From CAVOEB01 sp965249645 (GTDB lineage: Bacteria > Pseudomonadota > Alphaproteobacteria > UBA828 > JAPUJA01), in assembly GCA_965249645.1 (NCBI GenBank), contig CBDFML010000012.1:1674001-1738000 (forward strand): DNA of 64,000 nt, in the 5' to 3' direction. Shown one piece after another: positions 41,802-51,400 of the stretch. Numbering within the stretch: position 1 is the stretch's first letter; the number at the start of each line of letters is the position of its first letter. The translations under genes and the position numbers were made by a program. The notes under the pieces are model-generated. The model searched no databases and was not told the DNA's origin. It worked only from the letters and a program-made list of their open reading frames with translations.

Positions 41802-44800
41802 TCAGGGCTCTGCTCGGAAGAGATCGGGGCCGTCGGTTGTGGCCATGCGCTTGTGGCCACTGCGGTTGGATCTGGCGGGGGAATCCTTTGCCTCGGTCCC
41901 GGCGCGAATGTGGTTCTCTGCAAGGAGACGCTTGAGCACGTCGCGGCGGGCGGTAGGACTAATGGTGTAGCGGACGCGGTCATTCTCTGGGAGTGTCTCG
42001 ACCTCGTGGAAGTCGTGCTCCAGGTCGAGATTCCGCCAGCCGTAGGCGTCGCGTACCGCGCCGTCGAGTGCGACGTGCAGCCGGCGTAATTCCAGCACGG
42101 CCTCGAAGCCCGCGGCGGCGGTATCGGCGTTCTTCTTGGAAACCTTCGCGATCATCTCGGGCGACAGATCGCGGGCGTGAAAAAGATTGTAAATCTTAGT
42201 TAGTCCGAGCCCGAGGGACCGCATCAGCTCCTTGCGGTGCGCGTGGTAACGCTCGCCGTGCTCGGCAAGGCCGGTGTCAGCGGTCTGCCAAAGCCCTGCG
42301 GGGAAGGCGAAGGTGTCGAAACAATCGGAGGGCGAGTAGCGCAGATCTTGTTTCAGCGAGCCACTGTACTTGCGGGCCCAAACCTCGTGGAGGGTGGACT
42401 GGACCACGGTGAAGAGGTCCCAGTGGTCGGTGGTGAACACGTAGAGGGCATCACTGTAGACATAGTCCGTCGGCATCGCCGAGAAGCTCAGGTGCTTAGT
42501 GGTGCGAGCGGCGACGAAGCAACGGGGGAGGTCGCGGAGCCTCGACTGCATCTCCATGCGAGGCCGTAGGAACCGCCACCAGAACTCTCTCCCGCCTCTG
42601 TCCTTCTGAGCTTCGCGCGCCGGTTTGACGCTTTCTTCGACGATCGAAAACGGTTCTGGATACTCCTCCGCCCGCTCGAGCGGCCAGTCACGGAAGTTGA
42701 TGATGCTACGACCGGGGAATTGATCCGGCTCATTGTTAAGTTCCTTGCCGTTAATGATCGGCATGATCACCTCGGCGTTGCGAGGATCGACTGCGCGCAG
42801 GCGGTCGGCTTCCTCGTGGGGCAACAGGAACCCGTCACCGAGGAAAATTGAGCCCTGGAACATCCGGTGGCGGTTCTCAACCACGGCGTTCGGTTCCCCG
42901 AGGTCTTCTCCTTCCTCAAAGAACGCGTTGATCAGCTCTACCGGCTGATTATCGAGCATCCTCGGGCCCTTCCACTCCCCCTTGTGCACAGCAAGAAGTG
43001 ACACCACGAGATTGGCGGTGCCTGGCCATTTCATGCCGCGGACCGCCATGTTGATCTGCGCGCCCGCGGCGACGATCTGCTGCAGACCGTCCTTGCGGAC
43101 ATCGCCGTCGACGATGGAGTTGGTCGTGATGATCGCGGTGAACCCGCCATCCTGGAGCAGCCCGTGAATGCGGCGCAGGAAGTAGACCACCAATTCGCTT
43201 ATGCCGGAGGGCGCGAACCGCCACTTCATACACTCGCAGAAGGCATGGCCGTAGGTACCGCTGAGCGCCTGACCGCCCAGATACGGCGGATTTCCAAGAA
43301 TGCAGTCAAAGCCGCCTCGCGCCATGATCTCCGGGAACTCCAGGAACCAGTGGAAGAAGCGCCTCTCTGATCCCAGTGCGCGAGCAGCGTCGGCGCCCCG
43401 CCCCTGCGGCGCCAGCTCGCCGCGCCAATAGCCACGGAACTCGTTGTCGGTGAGGAGCTTCATCTCGTTGCCGGGAACTTTGGGGATATAGAACTGCGCC
43501 ACGGGGATGTCCGCGATAGTCCTTAAGAGGTCCGCGTGCTCGTCTTGTACGAAGGCGGCAAAGCGTTCCTTCTTCGAGTCGATCTGGGCAGGAGTCCTCT
43601 CGGGCAGAGCCGAAAGCAACTGCCACTCTTCGAGGATCGCTTCGAGGTGGCCGCGCAGCTTGGGGGTGAAGTCTAGGGACGCCTGTTTCTGGTGCCGCAG
43701 ATCCTCTCTGTTCCTCTTGCGGTAGACCGCCGCCACTTCCTTGTCGTCGCCGGGCAATGTCTTGAAGGCCTCCGTCGGCACGCCCTGACCCACTTCCTCG
43801 CGGCGTGCGAAGCCGACGATGGCGTTGCCGCACTTGATGTGATGGTCGAGGAAGTTGAGGGGCTGGCCGGGGATGTGCGCTTCCAGCCACAGGGCCACCT
43901 TGCACAACTCCACCGCCAGCGGGTTTAGGTCGACGCCGTAGATGCAGTGGCGGATTGCGTCCCGGAGAGCGGCGCGGTAGGCCGACGGCGAGGGTTGCTC
44001 TTCACCGGTACGCACGATCGCCAGTTCGGTGGCGATACGCCGGGCGGCGGCGAGCAGGATATGACCCGAACCGCAAGCGATATCAGCTACCCGCAGGTCG
44101 AGCAGTGCGGCCTCAGGATCGTTGGTTTCGAGTCGTGCGGCGATCAGGTGGTCAAGCGAATGCCGGATCAGCGGCTGGACGAGGTCGTCGGGCGTATAGT
44201 GGGAGCCGGTGGCGGCCCGCTCGTCGCCCCGACGGAATCCGAACTGCAGCTCGCGCCCCTCGCCGGCGAATTCCGGCTCGTACTCAAGAAGGCCCTCATA
44301 GACCGAGCCAAACTCCTCGACATTGAGGGCGGCGTAGTTGACGCGGATGAGCTGGCCGCTGTCAGGATGCCGGTAGAGGCCGAGGGAGCGCAGGCAGCGG
44401 AGGAGCACATCGTTGCCGAGCGTGCAGCCAGCGAGGGAGCTCGTGGCGGCAGCCGAGAACAGATCTCCCGCCAGCGGAGAAATTCCAATTTTGGTGCCCG
44501 GACCGTCTGCCTCGAAGAGGCGAAAGCTGGCCTGCAATGCGAGCCACAGGTCGTGGCGGCGCGGGTCGGCGAGGTAGCGATTCTCCGAGAGGCGGCGGAG
44601 ACGGGTAACGCTGTAGAAATTGCGGTAGATGTCGCGCTGTGGACTCGCTGCGTCGGCCGGAAAGACCAGGTCGCGCTCCTCGATCACCATCAGAAAGAGC
44701 AGACGGTAGATCAGCCGCAGAAGCTGCTGGTAATAGTCGCCTGCCGAGAGCTCGCCATTAGCAATGACAGCGCGAAGAGCGGCGTTGTCGGGGTGCGAGA

Positions 44801-45566
44801 GGAAACCGCTGCCGAAGTCGAGGATCGCCTGCTCGACGGCCTTGCTCAGCCCCTCGCGTATGCGAGTGCCCGAGTCGAGGGAGTCCTGGTGGTAGCGCTC
44901 AATCAGGCTCTCGGCCGTGGTGTCGTTGCTCAGCGGCAGGCGGGTGGCGTGGAGCAGCCGGTAGAGGATTGCAAAGTCGGCAAAGAGTCCGTCGGTGAAG
45001 ATGCGATCGAGGTCGAATTCGAGGTAGCTCTGCTTGACCAGCCGTGAGCTGTCGCGGAGCAGCCGCAGCACATGGCCGTCGGTGACCAAACCGTAGAGCT
45101 GATCGTGGAGGTTGAGGAATTCCTGCACCAACGCATGAGCCGACATACGGCGGCTGGCATTTGTGGGCTTCTTGTCGAGACCGGCGGGATCTCGGACACC
45201 GATGATCTGCACCGGGGTGTTCGCCCGGTTGGCGGCACGATGACTGATGGTGTAGATCTTCCCATCAAGCTCGGTGCCGCGAGGCTGGTAATCGACGTCG
45301 TAGCGGAGCAGTCCCATCAGAGGGACCATCCACAAATTGCGGGTCTCGGTGGTGGCGTTGCTGCCCTCCGTCACCGTCTCCAGTTTGCGCTGGAAGATAC
45401 GCCAGTAGTCCTGGGCATCGGCCCAGGAGCGGGCGATCTCGTCCTTGACCTTGGTGCCGGAGTCGAGGGCGAAGTCGGACGGCCGCTGGCCGGGAAGTTC
45501 CTCGATCTGACCGAGGATATCTGGCGAGAGGATGGCGCCTTCAATGCGGATGCTCGGGTAATTCAC
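41802..45566 (-). CDS. Large adenine-type DNA methyltransferase (Eco57I/DrmMI/PglX-like)
   Basis: 1254 residues. A helical N-terminal domain (~1-430) resembles type IIG and BREX/DISARM methyltransferases. The gamma-type catalytic domain has TGSHYTPDDLV (453-463), motif I DIACGSGH (495-502) and motif IV NPPY (759-762). A target-recognition-like C-terminal domain follows. No nuclease motif is obvious in the N terminus. Starts at GTG overlapping the stop of the helicase gene upstream (GTGA). It should mark host DNA as self for the two helicases encoded with it. It ends 35 bp from the endolysin fragment. Confidence 0.85.
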   Translation of the reverse strand: MNYPSIRIEGAILSPDILGQIEELPGQRPSDFALDSGTKVKDEIARSWADAQDYWRIFQRKLETVTEGSNATTETRNLWMVPLMGLLRYDVDYQPRGTELDGKIYTISHRAANRANTPVQIIGVRDPAGLDKKPTNASRRMSAHALVQEFLNLHDQLYGLVTDGHVLRLLRDSSRLVKQSYLEFDLDRIFTDGLFADFAILYRLLHATRLPLSNDTTAESLIERYHQDSLDSGTRIREGLSKAVEQAILDFGSGFLSHPDNAALRAVIANGELSAGDYYQQLLRLIYRLLFLMVIEERDLVFPADAASPQRDIYRNFYSVTRLRRLSENRYLADPRRHDLWLALQASFRLFEADGPGTKIGISPLAGDLFSAAATSSLAGCTLGNDVLLRCLRSLGLYRHPDSGQLIRVNYAALNVEEFGSVYEGLLEYEPEFAGEGRELQFGFRRGDERAATGSHYTPDDLVQPLIRHSLDHLIAARLETNDPEAALLDLRVADIACGSGHILLAAARRIATELAIVRTGEEQPSPSAYRAALRDAIRHCIYGVDLNPLAVELCKVALWLEAHIPGQPLNFLDHHIKCGNAIVGFARREEVGQGVPTEAFKTLPGDDKEVAAVYRKRNREDLRHQKQASLDFTPKLRGHLEAILEEWQLLSALPERTPAQIDSKKERFAAFVQDEHADLLRTIADIPVAQFYIPKVPGNEMKLLTDNEFRGYWRGELAPQGRGADAARALGSERRFFHWFLEFPEIMARGGFDCILGNPPYLGGQALSGTYGHAFCECMKWRFAPSGISELVVYFLRRIHGLLQDGGFTAIITTNSIVDGDVRKDGLQQIVAAGAQINMAVRGMKWPGTANLVVSLLAVHKGEWKGPRMLDNQPVELINAFFEEGEDLGEPNAVVENRHRMFQGSIFLGDGFLLPHEEADRLRAVDPRNAEVIMPIINGKELNNEPDQFPGRSIINFRDWPLERAEEYPEPFSIVEESVKPAREAQKDRGGREFWWRFLRPRMEMQSRLRDLPRCFVAARTTKHLSFSAMPTDYVYSDALYVFTTDHWDLFTVVQSTLHEVWARKYSGSLKQDLRYSPSDCFDTFAFPAGLWQTADTGLAEHGERYHAHRKELMRSLGLGLTKIYNLFHARDLSPEMIAKVSKKNADTAAAGFEAVLELRRLHVALDGAVRDAYGWRNLDLEHDFHEVETLPENDRVRYTISPTARRDVLKRLLAENHIRAGTEAKDSPARSNRSGHKRMATTDGPDLFRAEP

Positions 45567-48427
45567 GCCGGGCCCTCCGGCAACAGAATGTAGATTCCCA
45601 TCAGGTCCATGGGCAGGACGGGGTAGACGACCTGGTAACGCTGCTTGTCCATCAGCGCGCTAAAGCGTTCGTGTGCGGCGACGAGACGTTTCGACTGCTC
45701 CTCTGCCAGCTCGTTGAGCGACTTATCCAACCGGTGGAGCAGACCCAGTTCGTTGTCGAGGAATCCCGCCCGAGCTTCCTGACTAAGGTTGCTGCTGGCG
45801 CGGGCCGAGCGGAGCAGCACACGCGCCTGCTGGTGGTCGAGGTGCTCGCGGTCGTCGGGGGTACCCCTCCAGCCCCAGAGGAGCATCTCCTCGGCGACGA
45901 TCTGGTGGCCCCCCTTGCCCTGCTCGATGACGTTGCGGCAGCGGAAAAGCAGCAGAGTGGTCTTGGTCTCGACCTGCCTGGTGCGGATGACGGCGGCGCG
46001 GGCTGCGCGCTTTCCCTCGCGGGCGACGGTGTTGGCCATGACCAGCTGGCAGAGCTGCTCCACGAAGCGGTGATTTCGGCCGAGGTAGTGATAGCCCTCA
46101 GGCGTTGGTGAAATGAAACTAACAATGACCAGCTGACCTTCGGGCAGGAGACCACCGACCTGGGGCGGCAGGTTGCCGGTGACGATACCGTAGCCCCTCT
46201 TCTCGGTGGTGATCTGAACGCCGAAGAGTGTGGCGAGAGCGCCGGTCACAAAGTCCTTCACCGCGCCGGGATCGCCGATTGCCTCGTCCACGGCGCGCAG
46301 ATCCTCCTCGATCTCGTGCGCCTTGATCGCGTTCTGGGCGAAGATGCCGCGGGAGGTCTTCTCTCGCTCGGCGGCTTCATCGATCTTGCGTGTGATGTTC
46401 GCCTTGGCCTCGGCGGCCTCGCCGAAGTCGCTGAAATCGAAAAGCGTGCCCTGTTGTGGCGTCTGGCGGGTCTGGATGCGGCGGTCGGGGTTCAGGAGCA
46501 GCGACTGGGTAATGGTGTCGATGATGCTCTGTGAGTCCTCGGGGAAAGGTACATTGATGCCGGTGACCCGCTTGATCTCACGCACCTTGCGCAGCAGGAC
46601 GTCAAGCACGATGCCGTCGATGGGATTGTCGGCGCCGTAAAGGAGGCAGGCTTTAACCTCGGGCCCTTGTTGACCGAACCGGTCGACGCGGCCCTCCCGC
46701 TGCTCAAGACGATTCGGATTCCAGGGCAGGTCGTAGTGGAGAACCGCGGTGAACCAGTCCTGAAGATTGATGCCTTCGCTCAAGCAGTCGGTGGCGATCA
46801 GGATGCGGGGGCGATCGCCGGCCATCCCCTCGATGCGCTGTTTGCGCAGGTCGTCCGGGTCTTCGCTAGTGACGACCTGGAGGTCCAAACGCGGGATCTT
46901 GGCGGCCAGCAGCGGGGCCAGCTGCTCGCCCAGGTAGTTGGCGGTTTCGATGTAGCGGCAGAACACGACAGGGAAGAAGCCGTTTGATATCCAGTCCTCG
47001 AGAACAATGGATGCTGCGTAGAGCTTCTGGTCGTTCTCAGTCCCGGCGAAGGCTTCGAGGCGCAGGGAAAAACCGCGCAGCTGCCGGCGTTGATGCTCGG
47101 TCCAGTCCTCCTGCTCCATGACCTGGGTGGGAGTGCTATCGGTTTCCACGCCGAATTCCAGATCACCGACTGGATTGAGGGCATCATGGCCTTCGTCGAT
47201 CGCCGCGTCGTCGGCCTCTACGTCCACCAATTTGTCGAGGCGGGTGGCGAGCATCTTCACCCCGGCGCTCGGGCTGGACATCACGCCGCGAAGCAGACCA
47301 AGTGCCGTCCAGTAGTGAACGCGTTTCTTCGTCTGCCCGGCAACTCCGGGCGCGACGAGCTTACGGGCAAAATCCAACACGTCGTCGAAGAACTCGGCGT
47401 AGGCGGGCGACAGGTCGTAGTTGAATTCGATGGTGTCCCGGTCGGGAAAGGGTGTCTCTTCACCCATCCACTTCTCCACGTCGGCTCGCTTGCGCTGTAC
47501 GAAGTGTCTGGCCAGGGCGCGGCGCTCGGATTGGCTGGAGCTTGGCAAGTCCAGCGTCTCGAAATCGGGTTTGAGCAAGCCCAGCAGGGAATGGAACTCC
47601 TCCGGCTTGCCGCTGTGGGGCGTTGCCGTGAGCATGATCAGATGCTGTTCGGGCTTATCCGCGAGATCGCGAAGTAGGTGGTAACGTTGCTGCTGCGCCT
47701 TGGAGGCGCCGGCGGGGCGGGTGCAGGTGTGCGCCTCGTCGACGATGACCAGTCCTGGGCACTGTTCGACGAACACCGCCCGGCGGCTGTCCGCCTTGAT
47801 GTAGTCGATGCTGATGATCTGGTAGGGGTAGTAGTCGTAGACGCTCGTGTCCCCCTGGATCATCCGGTCCAGTCTCGCCTGGGTGTTGGAGCGGATGATG
47901 ACGGCCTCGATGCCGAGCTTGGCACGGAACTCCTGCTGCCACTGGTCGCAGAGGTGCGGCAGGCAGATCACGGCGAAGCGCTTCACTTGAGCGCGCTCCA
48001 TCATCTCTCGAATGACGAGAAGGGCTTCCACGGTCTTGCCTACGCCCACGTCATCGGCGATCAGCAGGCGGACGGTGTCCTGCCGCAAGGCCATTACCAG
48101 AGGCACTATCTGGTAGGCACGGGGACGGAAGGACAGTTTCGCCAAGGCCCGGAACGGCCCGGCCCCGTTGCGGAAGGCCAGGCGGGCAGCATCGTAGAGG
48201 AGGCGGGCGGTCGAGATATCGCCAAGATCTTCGGTGGCGGGAGACGCGAACCGGGCGTCTTGCGGGATGTCGTCCGGGATCTCCAGCGGGAGGTAGATGC
48301 CGGTGGTCTCCTCGTCGGAACCGCCCAGCGGTTTGACCACGAGCAGGTCTGGGGCGTCGGACGGCAGCACGACCCAGTCGCGGCCCCGCAAGGACACGAG
48401 CTTGCCCGGTTGCAACGACGTACTCAT
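45563..48427 (-). CDS. SNF2-type helicase (DrmD-like)
   Basis: 954 residues. The first RecA-like domain has ADDVGVGKT (125-133) and DEAH (230-233) with LTATPHSGKPEEFHSLLGLL. The second has LIATDCLSEGINLQDWFTAV, HYDLPWNPNRLEQREGRVDR and FGQQG, which are the SNF2/RapA-like motifs V and VI. The remaining C-terminal ~330 residues are helical and unassigned. DrmD of class 1 DISARM has this size and is also encoded next to the methyltransferase. ATG overlaps the stop of the gene before (ATGA) and its stop overlaps the GTG of the next. Confidence 0.85.
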   Translation of the reverse strand: MSTSLQPGKLVSLRGRDWVVLPSDAPDLLVVKPLGGSDEETTGIYLPLEIPDDIPQDARFASPATEDLGDISTARLLYDAARLAFRNGAGPFRALAKLSFRPRAYQIVPLVMALRQDTVRLLIADDVGVGKTVEALLVIREMMERAQVKRFAVICLPHLCDQWQQEFRAKLGIEAVIIRSNTQARLDRMIQGDTSVYDYYPYQIISIDYIKADSRRAVFVEQCPGLVIVDEAHTCTRPAGASKAQQQRYHLLRDLADKPEQHLIMLTATPHSGKPEEFHSLLGLLKPDFETLDLPSSSQSERRALARHFVQRKRADVEKWMGEETPFPDRDTIEFNYDLSPAYAEFFDDVLDFARKLVAPGVAGQTKKRVHYWTALGLLRGVMSSPSAGVKMLATRLDKLVDVEADDAAIDEGHDALNPVGDLEFGVETDSTPTQVMEQEDWTEHQRRQLRGFSLRLEAFAGTENDQKLYAASIVLEDWISNGFFPVVFCRYIETANYLGEQLAPLLAAKIPRLDLQVVTSEDPDDLRKQRIEGMAGDRPRILIATDCLSEGINLQDWFTAVLHYDLPWNPNRLEQREGRVDRFGQQGPEVKACLLYGADNPIDGIVLDVLLRKVREIKRVTGINVPFPEDSQSIIDTITQSLLLNPDRRIQTRQTPQQGTLFDFSDFGEAAEAKANITRKIDEAAEREKTSRGIFAQNAIKAHEIEEDLRAVDEAIGDPGAVKDFVTGALATLFGVQITTEKRGYGIVTGNLPPQVGGLLPEGQLVIVSFISPTPEGYHYLGRNHRFVEQLCQLVMANTVAREGKRAARAAVIRTRQVETKTTLLLFRCRNVIEQGKGGHQIVAEEMLLWGWRGTPDDREHLDHQQARVLLRSARASSNLSQEARAGFLDNELGLLHRLDKSLNELAEEQSKRLVAAHERFSALMDKQRYQVVYPVLPMDLMGIYILLPEGPA

Positions 48428-51400
48428 CGGACCTTCCTGAAGATGTCTGGCCGTTGGGTAATCTTGGCGGCGAGATCTTCGCGGTAGTGCCACGACCAGA
48501 CCTCGTCGCCACGGGCAATGATCAGCTGCCGCTGTTCGTCGTCGCGCTCGCGTACCTGCAACTCGTCATGGGGCGATCCGTCACAAAATACCCAGACCCG
48601 GGGCTCGTAGTAGAAGTCCGGCTGGCAATAGATGCCCGACACGCGCTTCTGGGCGGCGTCGGGCAACCGCAGTCCGTTCTGGTAAAGGTGTTCGATGAAC
48701 GTGCGCTCGGTCGACGAGTTGGGGTCCAAGTGGCGGAGCATGTGCTGATATTGTTCTTCGTAGTCCTTGAAAGCTGCGCTTGCCTGGATCGCGATGTCGG
48801 TCAGTTTGAGCTTGTCGAGAGCATCCCGGATCAAGAACCGGTCGAGCCGTTGGTGGTCGCGCTGGTTGTAGTAACTCATAAGGTCGTCGTAAGACGCCGG
48901 CGCTTTGTATTCCTCATCGTCGAACCGGCATACTTGCTGGGCCGTCTCGATGACCTTTCGGAAGGTCGCCACATCTTCGACGAACTGGGAGAGAATCCCC
49001 AGGCTACCCTCGGCTGCCTCGTAGAGGAGAATGTTCGGGCACTCGGGATCACCCATCGTGCTCACGCCGATTTCGTTCGGTTCGACCTGGAACACGGACT
49101 CGATTGCACGTTTGAGGGCGTGTTGCAGAGTGATGACGCCGTCGGGCTCCAGGCCCAAAGCCTGGATGGGCTCGATATAGAGCGCGTCGGCGAGGTTGGA
49201 TGTCCATAGCTTGACAATGCGGTAATCCTCGCGGGCGTCGGGATCCGGTTCCGGCATCGAGTTGCGCCAGTTGCCCGAGGTCATTCCCATCGGGAAACCC
49301 TCGGTCTTTTGGAATCGCCAGCCCTTGTTCAGGCTGACGAGACGCGCTGCCGGTATGAAACGAAGATTGAGCAAATGGTTGTCGCCCGACCGGGCAACGG
49401 CCCAGTGAATGCTCGTGAAGTCCCCGCCGTCGACATGGAAGAACGACTCGACCTGGTACCCGCGAGAGATGCGTTCTTCCTCCTCGCAGGTAATACGGGC
49501 TGCTTCGTCGCCCCGCGACTCGGTCATCTCGAGGAGGTCGTGCAGGTGCTCCTTGTTGGCGTTGTCGCTCAGATCGAGGCCAGAGAAGGGGCAGAGTTCC
49601 AGATCGCTCTGGTCGCCCGTCAGGAAATAACCGGCACGCTTGCTAACCTTGGCCTCCGACAGTGACGATTCCGCGTCCTGGATCACCAACTGCGAGACCC
49701 GGTATTTGCGCCCGTTGTGGTAGATGAGGTTGAGTGGACCGAACTCGCGCAGAGCGAGGGAGCGCGGGCGCGAGATGTATTCGCCCGCGGTGCTGCCGGT
49801 GGGCACGAAGATCCGCAGTGGCAGGCGTGTAAAGTTGTAGCCTGGGAGAAAGCCTTCCGACGCCAGGTAGCGGTAGGGGTAGAACTCGCTGAGTTCCTTT
49901 GAGCCGCCCTGCTCGTTGCGAAGCAGGTTGAGCTGTCGGTTGGCTTGGTCTTGCAGTCGCTTGTATCTCCTGTACTCGTCGCTTCCCACCTTGAGACGGC
50001 CCGATTCGATTGGCTGTGTGGCGCGGGTCAGGAGTGCGCGTGCGGACTGGTGCATCTTGCGCCAGCGGTCCATGGCGCCGTCGAGATGCTCCGCCAGTTT
50101 ACCCAAGTTCTGATCGACCCAGTCGTCGGCGTACCAGGCGTGGGACGTACGCTTTAGCTCATCCGCGAAGTCGGCGATCACGCGCCGGAACGTCACTTTG
50201 AGAGAATCAAAGGTCGTCGGCCCGATTCTTAACCCTTCGATGACGCCGGGAGAGAGGGGCATCGCCGGGCCGCCGTCCGTGATGAGGCGCATGAGAGACG
50301 GACCTTCGCCGCCGCCCGCTTCCAGGCCGGGTAGGCCGATGGCGCTGATGGCGAGGGCATGAAGGTGCGTGACGAGCAGCTCGCGGTTACACAGGTCGAT
50401 CCGCGGCGCTTGGACGGCCCCGGCCACCAGTTCAGCCTGATGCTGGAAGAAGTGACGGTCGTGGGCGGAAAAACCCGAGCAGTAGGTGAACACGAGGGCA
50501 CCCTGGCCGCTTCGGCCCGCCCGGCCTGAGCGCTGCACGTAATTGGCCGCGTTGGGCGGTGCGTTTCGCATGTGAACGACGCTCAGGCCACCGATATCCA
50601 CCCCCAGCTCCATGGTCGGTGAACAGAACAGCGCGCTGATCGACTCGCTCCGAATCTTGCTTTCGTCGGGAGTCTGTCTTGACTCATCGAGATACCAGTC
50701 CGCCCGGAAGCGATCCTCGCGGTCTTGTCTCGCGTCCACACCAAGCTGCCCAGTGTGGTCGGCTGCGGCCAACCGCTTGCTCTCAGTGAAGTCCCGCCGA
50801 TAGATTTCTCGAAAGAAGGCATTGGGGGTTGGCTTGTGGTCCTTGTAAGAGCGCCGCTTGATCGGATCCGGCCTGACGGTCTTGCCGTCTCCGAGTTTCC
50901 ACAGGATCTTCTCGATGCGAAGCCGAAATACCGGAACCTCCTCGTTGTTCGCGTTCTTGGCGGATTCCTCGAAAAGGTAGTCGGCGTCCTTCAACTTGCG
51001 CATCAGCCGCAAGATGAAGTCACGGTAGTGGTCACCCCGAAGAACTTTCGGGTCGACGTCTACCTGGCTCGCAAAGTGCTTGATGTACTTCCCGAGCGAG
51101 CTCGCTGGACCCATGCTCTTGTTGGAGAGGCGTGCACTTCGGTGCAGCGGATCGAGGCGAATGACGGACGGAGCCGGCAGCTCCTCGTCCGCGTCGAGCG
51201 TCCACGGCGCCTTCAGTTGTTCGCGAATCCGTTTCTCGAACTCCTTGAGACGGCTCGGGACCAAGTAGTTCTCACTGTGGATGGCATACTCGAGGCGAAA
51301 GTAGTCGAGGACGGTGGCCAAGAACTCGCGGCGCTCCGGATGGGAGAGGCTGTTCGCGATCTCGAGGTCCGCCCAGAATCCGTCTTCGGCCACGATCTCG